A stretch of 64,000 bases of DNA from BOG-908 sp965199235. GTDB lineage: Bacteria > Pseudomonadota > Alphaproteobacteria > Acetobacterales > Acetobacteraceae. A program made the translations under genes and the position numbers. The stretch lies in contig CBDAQU010000002.1 of assembly GCA_965199235.1 (NCBI GenBank), forward strand, positions 3,038,001 to 3,102,000. Direction: 5' to 3'. Positions 8,270 through 15,870 of this stretch are shown in pieces. Within the stretch, counting starts at the first letter, position 1; each line of letters begins with the position of its first letter. Under the pieces are notes generated by a model. The model was not told where the DNA came from, did no database searches, and worked only from the letters and a program-made list of their open reading frames with translations.

Positions 8270-8953
8270 ATGCGCCTTCTTGTGATCCTATTCTTGCTGC
8301 TGCCGTTTTCTGCCTTGGCCCAGGTAGCCACTGACGATCATGCCCTCGACTCGCTGGGAGCGAGCGCGCAGGCGCCGGCAAAGCCTGCGGCACCGCCGCC
8401 GGCCAAGCATCCGGCCCGGTCGAATGGGGCATCGACCACGCAACCGGCACGCACGGCCGGCAAGCGCGCGGCCAAGGCTGCTCCTTCGAGGACGCTCGGT
8501 CAGGTGCGCATGCCGGTCTCACCTCCTGCCAACCCTGTGCTGCTGCCTCCGCCATTCGTCATGCCGGCGCACTCGCCGCCCCCGCCTCCACCCGTGCCGG
8601 TCCGGGCAGACGCGCCAGGTGAGGCGAGACCGATTGCGGGCGGCACGCGGATCACGTTCGGCGCCGATACGTCGGACCTCAATCCGGGCACGCTCGCTTC
8701 CATCCGCACGGTGGCCGCCCAGGCGATCGCAAACCCGACCGAAATCGTCGCCATCACCGCTTGGGCGCCGGGGACGCCCGACGATCCCTCCACGTCACGG
8801 CGGCTCTCCCTGGAGCGCGCCTTGGCCATCCGCGCCGTGCTGATCAACGCGGGCATGGCCTCCGAACGTATCAGGGCAGTAGCAAAAGGCCCAACGGACC
8901 TGGCAGGCGGTTCCCCCGACCGAGCGGACGTGCTGGTTTCAACTTCGAAGTGA
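8270..8953 (+). CDS. secreted Pro/Ala-rich protein with OmpA-like C-terminal domain
   Basis: A 227-residue exported protein. Residues 1-18 form a clear Sec signal peptide (MRLLVILFLLLPFSALAQ). Residues ~30-125 are low-complexity Pro/Ala/Lys, including a seven-Pro stretch. The C-terminal ~100 residues (ITFGADTSDLNPGTLASI, AITAWAPG, RRLSLERALAIRAVLINAG, RIRAVAKG) follow the layout of an OmpA/MotB peptidoglycan-binding domain. The RxxxxRAxxVRxxLxxxG-like helix is present, though the canonical catalytic-looking Asp/Arg positions are weak. A role in envelope anchoring is inferred. Confidence 0.75.
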   Translation: MRLLVILFLLLPFSALAQVATDDHALDSLGASAQAPAKPAAPPPAKHPARSNGASTTQPARTAGKRAAKAAPSRTLGQVRMPVSPPANPVLLPPPFVMPAHSPPPPPPVPVRADAPGEARPIAGGTRITFGADTSDLNPGTLASIRTVAAQAIANPTEIVAITAWAPGTPDDPSTSRRLSLERALAIRAVLINAGMASERIRAVAKGPTDLAGGSPDRADVLVSTSK

Positions 8954-8958
8954 CGAAA

Positions 8959-10425
8959 ATGGGGTCTGGGGCCGACTGGCCCCGTCATGCGAAAGCGTGC
9001 GTCGCACGACGGGGTCCAGGGGCAGAGCTCCTGGCCTTGCCTTGGATTTCCCGGTCTCCTCAATCTCCTTACTTTGAAGACGAAAGTGGCGCCGCCTGGA
9101 CCCCGATCGGCCAGAACGACGCTATCACCTGGCCAGAGCTGTCAGGCCTGTATCGGCGGCGCGACCTGCCGGGCGTGGAGCGGCATCTGCGCTGGCTGGT
9201 CGAGCACGGCGTCACCTGCCTGAGGCTGATGCTGGAGTATTGCCAGACCGATCATCGCTACCTCGAGCGGCCCGCCGGCCGGTTCAACCCGGCGATGGTT
9301 GCGCTGTGGGACGAGCTGTTCGCGATGTGCGCGCGCGTCGGTTTACGGATCCTGTTGACCCCGCTGGACACGTTCTTCACCTGGGTGCGCTGGAAGCACC
9401 ATCCCTACAACGCGGCGAATGGCGGTCCGTGCCGGTTGCGATCGCAGCTTATGGTCCATCCCGGGGTGCGCGACCTGGTCAAGCAGCGCCTGGCGTTCGC
9501 AACCGAGCGCTGGGGAGGGTCCGGCGTGATCTTCGCCTGGGATCTGTGGAACGAGATGCATCCTGCGCAGGCGGACAACCGGCCTGACGCGTTTGCCGAG
9601 TACATCGAGGATGTCGGGTCTTTTCTGCGTGGCTTGGAAACACGCGCGTATGGGCGGTCGCATCTCCAGACCGTGTCGGTGTTCGGTCCGGAGCTTGGCT
9701 GGAAGCCGTGGCTGAACGAGCCGGTGTTTCGCCACGGGCTGCTCGATTTCGCCAGCAGCCATTTCTACGAGGAAGGCACGATCGACGACCCGCGGGACAC
9801 GGTGGGACCAGCGCTGGCCGTGGGCAAGCTGACACGGGACGCGCTGGCGCAGATCACCGACCGCCGGCCATTCTTCGATTCGGAGCACGGGCCGATCCAC
9901 ACGTTCAAGGATCACCACAGGACCTTGCCCGCCGCTTTCGACGACGAGTATTTCCGGCACGTCCAATGGGCGCATCTCGCATCGGGCGGCGCTGGCGGGG
10001 GCATGCGCTGGCCGAACCGCAAGCCGCACACGCTGACGCCGGGCATGCGGCGGGCGCAACGGTCGCTGAGCGGTTTCCTGCCGCTCATCGATTGGAGCCG
10101 TTTCGATCGCAGCAACATCACCGGCGCGCTGGTCTGCAGCGACGTAGGCGTGGCGGCGCTGGGCTGCGGCGACGGATCGCAGGCGGTCGTCTGGCTGCTG
10201 CGCAAGGACGCACGGCTTGGCGACGGGCGCGTCGATCCTGCCGAGCGCGACGGGCTGGTGCTCCAGGTTCCAGCGCTGCGCAGGGGTGCCGGCCAGGCCA
10301 CGTTCTGGGACACTGAGGCGGGTCGCATCTTGGCGGTAAGGAGGACGGCGTGGGCGGACGGCTCGACGCGCATAGACGTGCCCGGCTTCGGCGCAGACCT
10401 TGCGATGGCCGTCAGGCTCGTCTGA
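8959..10425 (+). CDS. glycoside hydrolase, family-5-like (cellulase/mannanase fold)
   Basis: About 488 residues from ATG 8959. TIM-barrel glycosidase features are visible: the acid/base motif AWDLWNEMHP (Glu near residue 200) and a nucleophile candidate in FFDSEHGPIH (near 310), with SPYFEDESGAAWTPIGQN as the conserved domain start near residue 37. Substrate unknown, probably a beta-mannan or beta-glucan. No signal peptide is seen. The start is uncertain: the first ~27 codons read through a dispersed GC-rich repeat (8961-9043). The only other in-frame starts before the conserved domain are the TTG at 9037, also in the repeat, and non-standard codons. The 3' end overlaps the converging permease gene by 14 bp. 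Confidence 0.75.
   Translation: MGSGADWPRHAKACVARRGPGAELLALPWISRSPQSPYFEDESGAAWTPIGQNDAITWPELSGLYRRRDLPGVERHLRWLVEHGVTCLRLMLEYCQTDHRYLERPAGRFNPAMVALWDELFAMCARVGLRILLTPLDTFFTWVRWKHHPYNAANGGPCRLRSQLMVHPGVRDLVKQRLAFATERWGGSGVIFAWDLWNEMHPAQADNRPDAFAEYIEDVGSFLRGLETRAYGRSHLQTVSVFGPELGWKPWLNEPVFRHGLLDFASSHFYEEGTIDDPRDTVGPALAVGKLTRDALAQITDRRPFFDSEHGPIHTFKDHHRTLPAAFDDEYFRHVQWAHLASGGAGGGMRWPNRKPHTLTPGMRRAQRSLSGFLPLIDWSRFDRSNITGALVCSDVGVAALGCGDGSQAVVWLLRKDARLGDGRVDPAERDGLVLQVPALRRGAGQATFWDTEAGRILAVRRTAWADGSTRIDVPGFGADLAMAVRLV
8961..9043 (+). repeat. GC-rich dispersed repeat, copy 1 (family R3)
   Basis: The first 23 bases (8961-8983), containing a GGGGCC..GGCCCC hairpin, are identical to the reverse complement of 62026-62056 region sequence. 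Both copies continue through CGGGGTC and end in CCTTGCCTT. The two copies differ in an internal ~20-base insertion present only here. In this copy it underlies the putative 5' end of the glycosidase gene. Confidence 0.7.
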
Positions 10426-11119
10426 ACACGCGCCTGGGCAGGAGCGTCAGCCCCACAAGAATGAGCGGCGCCAGGCTCAGCAGGGCGAGAAGCAGGGCTT
10501 GCGACGCGGCTGCCACGTCGGCCTGCCGTATCGCCCGAGCCAGCAGCCCGGCCAAAGTCAGCCCGTCAGGCATGCGCATGCAAACAGCGAGCGCCAGGGT
10601 GAAGGAGGCTGCCGCAGCGAAGATCAGCGAGGTGCGGAGCGAGGCGAGGATGACGACCCAGGCGCGGGCAGGGGGGGCGCCGAGAGTCTGGCATGCCTGC
10701 AGCAGCGTCGGATCCATCGTGTTGAGGGTGCCTGTCAATATCAGCAGCACCACAGACGCCACCGCCGCGGTTGGCGGGAGGAGCGCCGGCAGGGCCGCCG
10801 AGGACCCGTCGAGGCTTTCGGCGGACAGGGCGATAGGCAGGAGCACGGCCAGTATGGCAACCCCCAGAACGACGCGTCGCGATCCCGGCCTGGCGCCCCA
10901 CAGGCCGAGTGCCGCAAGCACGCCGGCCGGCCACCCGACCGCCACCGCGATGCTGCCCGCCAGCAGGCTCGCAGATGCTGCGTGAACGATTGCAGGGTCG
11001 GCCGCGCTTCGGGACAGTCCAGGCGCTCCAAGGATTGACGCGGCGAGCAACGGGATCAGCGCCGCAGTCCAACTTGCCGCAGAAAGGCTTGCCAGGACCG
11101 CGTGGCCCAGTGCGCGCAC
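10412..11119 (-). CDS. ABC transporter permease-like integral membrane protein
   Basis: A 235-residue, six-span hydrophobic protein. The loop LLQACQTLGAPPARAWVVI with following hydrophobic helix matches the EAA motif by which MetI-type permeases contact the ATPase. No ATPase or solute-binding protein is nearby, so the transported substrate is unknown. The GTG start at 11119 lies only five bases from a CTAG-bounded repeat with no visible Shine-Dalgarno, so the gene may have lost 5' sequence; two-domain permeases of this class are about twice as long. It converges on and overlaps the glycosidase gene. Confidence 0.65.
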   Translation of the reverse strand: MRALGHAVLASLSAASWTAALIPLLAASILGAPGLSRSAADPAIVHAASASLLAGSIAVAVGWPAGVLAALGLWGARPGSRRVVLGVAILAVLLPIALSAESLDGSSAALPALLPPTAAVASVVLLILTGTLNTMDPTLLQACQTLGAPPARAWVVILASLRTSLIFAAAASFTLALAVCMRMPDGLTLAGLLARAIRQADVAAASQALLLALLSLAPLILVGLTLLPRRVFRRA

Positions 11120-11123
11120 AGAG

Positions 11124-11240
11124 CTAGACCGGTTTCACGTAGAGCGACTGTGAGTGGGCGGACGCCAAACCGGTCCAGCTGTTGTTTTGAAGAGCAATTT
11201 CGTCACTCCGGCCGTTCCGGTCTGCGTGACATTGCTCTAG
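11124..11240. repeat. CTAG-bounded double palindrome, family R1 copy a
   Basis: A 117-bp element bounded by CTAG. It has two palindromic halves: one with CTAGACCGGTTT against AAACCGGTCCAG, the other with AGAGCAAT..GTCAC against GTGACATTGCTCT. The sequence recurs at 33865-33980, in reverse at 63340-63474, and as the first half only at 16676-16743. Its last three bases (11237-11239) form the TAG stop of sspB on the minus strand. Confidence 0.85.
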
Positions 11241-11749
11241 TCGCGCTTGCGGCGGAACGCGTCCAGGCTGACGACTTGCGGAACCTCCGCGTCCCCTTCG
11301 GCAGGGGTCGGGGACGGCGCAGGCAGCGCGGCGGGCGGCGCTTCGACTGCCTGCGGCGCCGCCACGCGAAAGCGCAGACCATACTGCACGTAGGGGTCGA
11401 CGAAGGCAGTCACCGCAGCAAACGGAATGGTGAGAGGAGACAGCACACCGCCGAAGGAGAGGCTGACGCCGAACAGGCCGGCTGCCTCGTCGACGTGCAG
11501 CCGGTCGTATTGGTGCTGCAGCACGATCGTCATCTCTTCAGGGTATTTCTGGGAAAGACGCGGTGGGATCACCACGCCGGGATAGGCGGTGCGGAAGGTG
11601 ATGTAGAAATGGTGCTCGCCCGGGAGCCCCTCCAGCATGGCGTGCGTCAAGGCGCGCGCCACCACGCCGCGCAACGCGTCTTCCATCCACTGGTCGTAGG
11701 GCAGGAGGCTTTCCGGCGCCCCACCCTGCTTGTCGCTATCGTCTTCCAT
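11237..11749 (-). CDS. sspB: ClpXP adaptor protein SspB (alphaproteobacterial type)
   Basis: SspB tethers ssrA-tagged proteins to ClpXP for degradation. The protein is 170 residues. The substrate-binding domain is visible (HHFYITFRTAYPGVVIP, EMTIVLQHQYDRLHVD, FGVSLSFGGVLSPLTIPFAAV, FVDPYVQYGLRF), followed by a Pro/Ala linker and the short C-terminal ClpX-binding tail VVSLDAFRRKRD. I start at MEDDSDKQ (11749); an ATG twelve bases upstream is possible. The gene lies directly downstream of ssrA on the same strand, placing tag and tag-reader side by side. The stop codon is provided by the adjacent repeat. Confidence 0.93.
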   Translation of the reverse strand: MEDDSDKQGGAPESLLPYDQWMEDALRGVVARALTHAMLEGLPGEHHFYITFRTAYPGVVIPPRLSQKYPEEMTIVLQHQYDRLHVDEAAGLFGVSLSFGGVLSPLTIPFAAVTAFVDPYVQYGLRFRVAAPQAVEAPPAALPAPSPTPAEGDAEVPQVVSLDAFRRKRD

Positions 11750-11865
11750 GACCGCTCTCATACGCTCCGCAAGCGCCCCGGCAAACCCGAAAGCACCATC
11801 GGAAGGCGCGAACACGTCGTTCGAAAACGTGGCGTGGCACCAGGGCGCGTTTACAAATGAAGTGG

Positions 11866-12110
11866 GGGGCATTCTGTTGCCCGGGGCCCCCCTAACCGCG
11901 CGTGTCACTGCTTACGCAGCGATCGCGAGTGCCTCGAAGTTATCGTTAGCACTTGTGTGTTCGACCCGATAACGGCGGTATCATGCCGGGCAAAAGATGG
12001 GTCTTTACTACGCGTGTCGAGCCTGTGTCGTCCCCGTAGAACCTTGAGGGTTGGTGGAGACGCCGGGCACTGCCCCCGGGTCCACAACGTTTATTCCACG
12101 CACCGTTTAT
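11866..12110 (-). ncRNA. ssrA: tmRNA, permuted two-piece form
   Basis: On the minus strand the acceptor piece comes first and ends in CCA at 12054-12052. Its T arm has 5-bp CCGGG/CCCGG arms with the atypical 7-nt loop GGCAGTG. The coding piece begins with GGGGACG at 12035, which pairs over seven positions with CGTCTCC of the acceptor piece, so both ends of the tRNA-like domain are accounted for. The tag frame runs from GCT at 11950 to TAA at 11914-11912 and reads ANDNFEALAIAA. This is the circularly permuted gene order found in alphaproteobacteria. Outer boundaries are approximate; a GGGGGG/CCCCCC hairpin near 11866-11896 may mark the 3' end. Confidence 0.9.
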
Positions 12111-12212
12111 CGCCATAGTCGGCCGAAGCCCACGCGCGGAACATAGTGGGCGGCGCGCATCACGGCAAGCCTGGCTGCTGGCGTCGAACGCCTTTCGGCG
12201 CTACGCACCGCC

Positions 12213-13184
12213 ATGCCCCTGACCGACGCGCAACGTGCCGAAATCGCCGCCCAGAGCGAGACGACCTTCCAGACCAGACGGGCGACGGTGCCGGCGCTGG
12301 AAGCCAGGCTGTTCGAGGCAGTGCCGCTGCTGGACCACGGCTTCGTTCGCGTCATCGACTACATGGGCGACGACAACGCCATCGTGCAGGCGGCGCGCGT
12401 CAGCTACGGTCGCGGCACGCGCCGGGTCTCCGAGGATGCCGGCCTGATCCGCTACCTGATGCGACACCGGCACAGCACGCCGTTCGAGATGTGCGAAGTG
12501 AAATTCCACGTCAAACTGCCGATCTTCGTCGCGCGCCAGTGGATCCGTCACCGCATGGCCAACGTGAACGAGTATTCCGCCCGTTATTCGGTGATGGACC
12601 GCGAGTTCTACATCCCGGCTCCCGGGCAGCTGGCGGCCCAGTCGGACGCGAACCGGCAGGGCAGGGGCATGGTGCTGGAGGGTGCCGAAGCGGGCGAAGT
12701 GCTGGACCTGCTTCGTGAGGATGCGGGGCGGAACTACGACCATTACACGCGGATGCTGAACGAAACGGCGGATGGCGCCGTGCAGGACCCTTCGCGCCAG
12801 GGCCTGGCGCGCGAGCTGGCGCGGATGAACCTGACGCTGAACACCTATACCCAGTGGTACTGGAAATCCGACCTGCACAACCTGCTGGGCTTCTGCGCGC
12901 TGCGGGCCGATCCGCATGCGCAGTACGAGATACGCGTCTATGCCGACGCGATACTGGACGTGGTCAGGGCCTGGGTTCCCGCGACCTACCAGGCGTTCCA
13001 GGACTACCGGCTGGGTGCGGTCACGTTTTCCGCTCAGATGCTTGCGGTGCTGCGCCGCCGTCTGGCTGGGGAGGCCGTGGAGCAGGAGGGAAGTGGGCTG
13101 TCCAAGCGGGAATGGGGGGAGATGGTTGGGGTGTTGGAAGGCAAGCAGTCCGTTTTTCAAAAGGACCAAAAAACTTCTGTCTGA
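12213..13184 (+). CDS. thyX: flavin-dependent thymidylate synthase
   Basis: ThyX makes dTMP from dUMP with FAD, NADPH and methylene-THF. The signature RHRMANVNEYSARYS is intact near residue 110, together with RHRHSTPFEM, HFxxLR-like HNLLGFCALRADPHAQYEIR and a C-terminal helix. The protein is 323 residues, longer than many ThyX proteins because of an N-terminal extension (~40 residues) and a C-terminal tail. The last ~13 residues and the stop codon are encoded inside a dispersed A/T-rich repeat starting near 13138. No thyA is present in the window. Divergent from ssrA. Confidence 0.95.
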   Translation: MPLTDAQRAEIAAQSETTFQTRRATVPALEARLFEAVPLLDHGFVRVIDYMGDDNAIVQAARVSYGRGTRRVSEDAGLIRYLMRHRHSTPFEMCEVKFHVKLPIFVARQWIRHRMANVNEYSARYSVMDREFYIPAPGQLAAQSDANRQGRGMVLEGAEAGEVLDLLREDAGRNYDHYTRMLNETADGAVQDPSRQGLARELARMNLTLNTYTQWYWKSDLHNLLGFCALRADPHAQYEIRVYADAILDVVRAWVPATYQAFQDYRLGAVTFSAQMLAVLRRRLAGEAVEQEGSGLSKREWGEMVGVLEGKQSVFQKDQKTSV

Positions 13185-13250
13185 TGAGGCTCGCGACAGC
13201 CATACAAAAGTTTTTTGCTTCGTCTTTTCAAAGAAGAAGGCCTTTCTTCA
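13138..13250. repeat. A/T-rich hairpin repeat, family R2 copy a
   Basis: Shares the pattern AAGGCAAGCAGTCC...GGACCAAAAAAC...GCGACAGCC...AAAGTTTTTTGCTTC...AAGAAGG with the reverse complement of 30940-31060. The outer arms can pair, with inner poly-A/poly-T runs. It lies between converging thyX and atpF: thyX ends inside it, and the atpF stop (13250-13248) is at its other edge. A bidirectional terminator role is plausible because of the T runs. Confidence 0.75.
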
Positions 13251-13745
13251 GGCAGCCCGTAAAGCTCTGGGCAGGTCGGCGATGGCCTGATCAAGAATCG
13301 CCATCTCGACATCCTGGCCCAGTCCCTGGGCGATCACCTGGCGGGCGGCGTTCGTCGCCACGTCTGCGGCGGTCTGCCGCACCTCGGTGATCGCGGCCTT
13401 TTCGGCCGAGGCGATGCGGTCGAGCGCCACGCGCTCACGCCGCTTGGCAGAGGCTTCTGCTTCCTCGGCGGCGGCCTGGGACACGCGGGCGGCCTCGTCG
13501 CGGCTGCGGGCCAGCATCTGCCCGGCCTCCGCGATGGCTTCGGTGCGGGCACGCTGCGCCTCGTTCAGCATGGCTTCGGCTTCCGTGCGCAAACGCTGCG
13601 CTTCGGCCAGCTCCGCGCGTATGGTGTTGGCCCGGCCGTCTAGCAGGCCGGTGACGCCGCCCCACAACCGGCGGCCAAACGCTCCGAAGAAGATTACGAA
13701 CGCGACGAGAATCCAGAACTCCGGATCGGTCAGCCACTCTTTCAT
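13248..13745 (-). CDS. atpF: ATP synthase F0 subunit b
   Basis: A 165-residue peripheral-stalk subunit. One N-terminal transmembrane helix (FWILVAFVIFFGAFGRRLW, residues ~9-27) is followed by a long Ala/Glu/Arg-rich helix that dimerises with b'. The start MKEWLTDPEFWILVAF matches the family; earlier in-frame starts would add an unrelated arginine-rich stretch. Last gene of the F0 operon on this strand, 13 bp after atpF'. The gene ends at the edge of the R2 repeat. Confidence 0.95.
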   Translation of the reverse strand: MKEWLTDPEFWILVAFVIFFGAFGRRLWGGVTGLLDGRANTIRAELAEAQRLRTEAEAMLNEAQRARTEAIAEAGQMLARSRDEAARVSQAAAEEAEASAKRRERVALDRIASAEKAAITEVRQTAADVATNAARQVIAQGLGQDVEMAILDQAIADLPRALRAA

Positions 13746-13758
13746 CGGCGTGCTCCGT

Positions 13759-14334
13759 TCAGGCGGCCAGGCCGCGCTCGGCCAGGATGGCTCCGACCGC
13801 CTGCTGCACGCGGGCCTCGTCGGCATGGCCGGTCAGCCGTTCAACGACGGCGACCGCGGTTTCGGTCGCGACTTGGCCGATCGAGCCCAGTGCCGCCGTC
13901 CGCGCCTGATGGATCTGCTTCTCGCTTTCGGCCAGCCGTGCATCCAGTCTTGCGTCCTGCTCGGCTGTCTGAGCGTCCGCCTGGGTCTTGGCATGCCGGG
14001 TGGCTTCGGCGACGGCAGCCTGGCTTTGCGCAGAGGCCTGCTGGCGCGCGTTGGCCAGTTCAGCCACGGCGATGTCGGCCTGCAGCTTCGATTCGCGCGC
14101 ACGGTCCAGATCGGCCTCGATCGTGCGGGCCCGCATCTCGAGGATGGAGTCCACCTTCGGCAGGCCCCAGCGTGAGACCAGCAGGTAGAACACGACGAAG
14201 ATGACGGCGCCCCAAAGGATCTGCGACGTCAGCAGCGGGTTGCGGAAATCGAGCTGCGGCATGGTGTCCGCGCGCGCCGCATTCTCCAAGGCCAGCATCA
14301 CTCCAACCGTGAGGACACCGTGTCTGGCTCTCAT
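13759..14334 (-). CDS. atpF': ATP synthase F0 subunit b'
   Basis: The second, divergent b-type stalk subunit found in photosynthetic bacteria and alphaproteobacteria. The family core starts at MPQLDFRNPLLTSQILWG with one transmembrane helix (residues ~40-57) and continues as a long amphipathic helix. The reading frame begins 24 residues earlier with MRARHGVLTVGVMLALENA, which looks like a signal sequence ending ARADT. The ATG at 14262 is the alternative start. Spacing to atpE is 20 bp. Confidence 0.93.
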   Translation of the reverse strand: MRARHGVLTVGVMLALENAARADTMPQLDFRNPLLTSQILWGAVIFVVFYLLVSRWGLPKVDSILEMRARTIEADLDRARESKLQADIAVAELANARQQASAQSQAAVAEATRHAKTQADAQTAEQDARLDARLAESEKQIHQARTAALGSIGQVATETAVAVVERLTGHADEARVQQAVGAILAERGLAA

Positions 14335-14354
14335 CAGGCGTGCCTTCCGGGCAC

Positions 14355-14600
14355 TCAGACGAACAGGATGAGAAAGGCGATCAGCAACGCGAACAGCGCC
14401 ACCGCCTCCGTCAGCGCGAAGCCGAGAATGCCCAAGCCGAAAACCTGGTCGCGAGAGGCGGGGTTGCGGGCGACGCTGGTCACCAGCGAGGAGAAGATGT
14501 TGCCGATGCCGATGCCGACCCCTGCCAGGGCGATCACGGCGATGCCGGCGCCGATTGCTTTGGCTGCGGGAATGAAGGCCTGGGCGGTCTGAACGTCCAT
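14355..14600 (-). CDS. atpE: ATP synthase F0 subunit c
   Basis: An 81-residue hairpin proteolipid forming the proton-driven rotor ring. Two transmembrane helices: the first is glycine-rich (IGAGIAVIALAGVGIGIGN), the second holds the proton-carrying Glu in FALTEAVALFALL. The polar loop ARNPASRDQ between them contacts F1. The start MDVQTAQAF has an AAGGA ribosome-binding site; an upstream in-frame extension is not family-like. No Na+-binding motif is evident, so H+ coupling is expected. Confidence 0.96.
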   Translation of the reverse strand: MDVQTAQAFIPAAKAIGAGIAVIALAGVGIGIGNIFSSLVTSVARNPASRDQVFGLGILGFALTEAVALFALLIAFLILFV

Positions 14601-14638
14601 GGATGATGTCCTTGAGAGTTTAGTGGAAACGCACACGG

Positions 14639-15400
14639 TCAGTGCAGGTGCACCGCGTCGTGTAGGTAGATGCAGGTCAGGATGGCGAACACGTAGGCCT
14701 GCAGGGCCGCAACCAGGAGTTCGAAGCCGATCAGCGCGACGTTGATCGCCAACGGCCCGACCGCACCGATGGCGCCGAGCGCGGAGGCGCCGCCCAGCAT
14801 GACGACGAAGGACGCGAACACGGCCAGCATCACGTGCCCGGCCATCATGTTGGCGAACAGACGGATCGACAGGCTGACCGGGCGGGACAGGTAGGAGATG
14901 ATCTCGATCGGAATGATCAGCGGCGCCAGGAACACCGGCGCGCCAGCCGGGAAGAAATAAGTGAAGAAGTGAAACCCGTGTATGACCAGCGCTACCACCG
15001 TTACCAGCACGATCACCAGCAAGGCGAGCGCGAGCGTCACCGCGATGTGGCTGGTGTAGGTGAACGCGAAGGGGATCAGGCCCAGAAGGTTGCCCATCAG
15101 CACGAAGAAGAACAGCGTGAAGACGAACGGGAAGTAGCGTTTTCCTTCAGGACCGATCTGGCCGACCGCCATGTTGTAGACCAGGTTGTGCGACAGTTCG
15201 GCCGCCGCCTGCAGCCGGCCCGGCACGACGGCGCGCGCCTTGGACCCCAGATACAGCAGCGAGAGCACCAGCGCGCAGCCGATCACCATGAACAGGTTGG
15301 CCTGCGTGAAGCCGAGCGCGTGCGGGCCGAGCGACACCAGGGTGAACTGTCCCAAGGCGTCTATCGCATGTCCACCCGATTGTTCCACGCCTCCAGCCAC
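14639..15400 (-). CDS. atpB: ATP synthase F0 subunit a
   Basis: A 253-residue stator subunit with the proton half-channels. Five to six membrane spans are apparent. The essential Arg is in SLSIRLFANMMAGH, and the C-terminal helix carries FELLVAALQAYVFAIL with conserved Glu and Gln. The start is GTG at 15400 with AAGAGG nine bases upstream; no in-frame ATG fits the family N-terminus. Located between atpI and atpE. Confidence 0.96.
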   Translation of the reverse strand: MAGGVEQSGGHAIDALGQFTLVSLGPHALGFTQANLFMVIGCALVLSLLYLGSKARAVVPGRLQAAAELSHNLVYNMAVGQIGPEGKRYFPFVFTLFFFVLMGNLLGLIPFAFTYTSHIAVTLALALLVIVLVTVVALVIHGFHFFTYFFPAGAPVFLAPLIIPIEIISYLSRPVSLSIRLFANMMAGHVMLAVFASFVVMLGGASALGAIGAVGPLAINVALIGFELLVAALQAYVFAILTCIYLHDAVHLH

Positions 15401-15434
15401 ACCCGCATCCTCTTAACCCAGGCCATGCCGCACG

Positions 15435-15746
15435 CTACCGCCGTGCCGGCCCCACTTGGCGCCACACGTTCAGCAGCCCAGCCACGCCCCCCAGAATCAC
15501 GAAGATCACCAGGAATAACGGCAGCGTGTGCAGCCAGCGGTCCAGCCCCCAGCCGATGGCAACCGCCACCACCAGAGCCGACACCAGCTCCACCCCGACA
15601 CGCAGGCCGACCGATAATGCAGACCCTTCGTCCTTGTCCAACGAAGCACCCTGCGTCACGGGCGGGGCATCAAGCCCCTGCCGGCCGCGCGCGGCGCGCA
15701 GGCGATCCTCGAACGAACCGCCTCCGCCGCCATCACTCTCGCTCAT
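15435..15746 (-). CDS. atpI: ATP synthase assembly protein AtpI
   Basis: A 103-residue protein with two C-terminal membrane helices (VGVELVSALVVAVAIGWGLD and LPLFLVIFVILGGVAGLLNV) after a polar, Gly-rich N-terminus. This is the usual AtpI/AtpZ-type layout; such proteins aid c-ring assembly or Mg/Ca supply. First gene of the F0 operon. ATG 15746 is preceded by an in-frame GTG one codon upstream. Confidence 0.85.
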   Translation of the reverse strand: MSESDGGGGGSFEDRLRAARGRQGLDAPPVTQGASLDKDEGSALSVGLRVGVELVSALVVAVAIGWGLDRWLHTLPLFLVIFVILGGVAGLLNVWRQVGPARR

Positions 15747-15870
15747 CACCGCGCCCCGAAGACCTGTTAGGCCCTCGTGCTGGAAAGCCCCGGCTTGCTA
15801 GATGCGGCATTACGGAGTGTCAAGGCGAGCACCGGCCGATGGCGCCCCATCCTGGACGCCATGCGCGACG

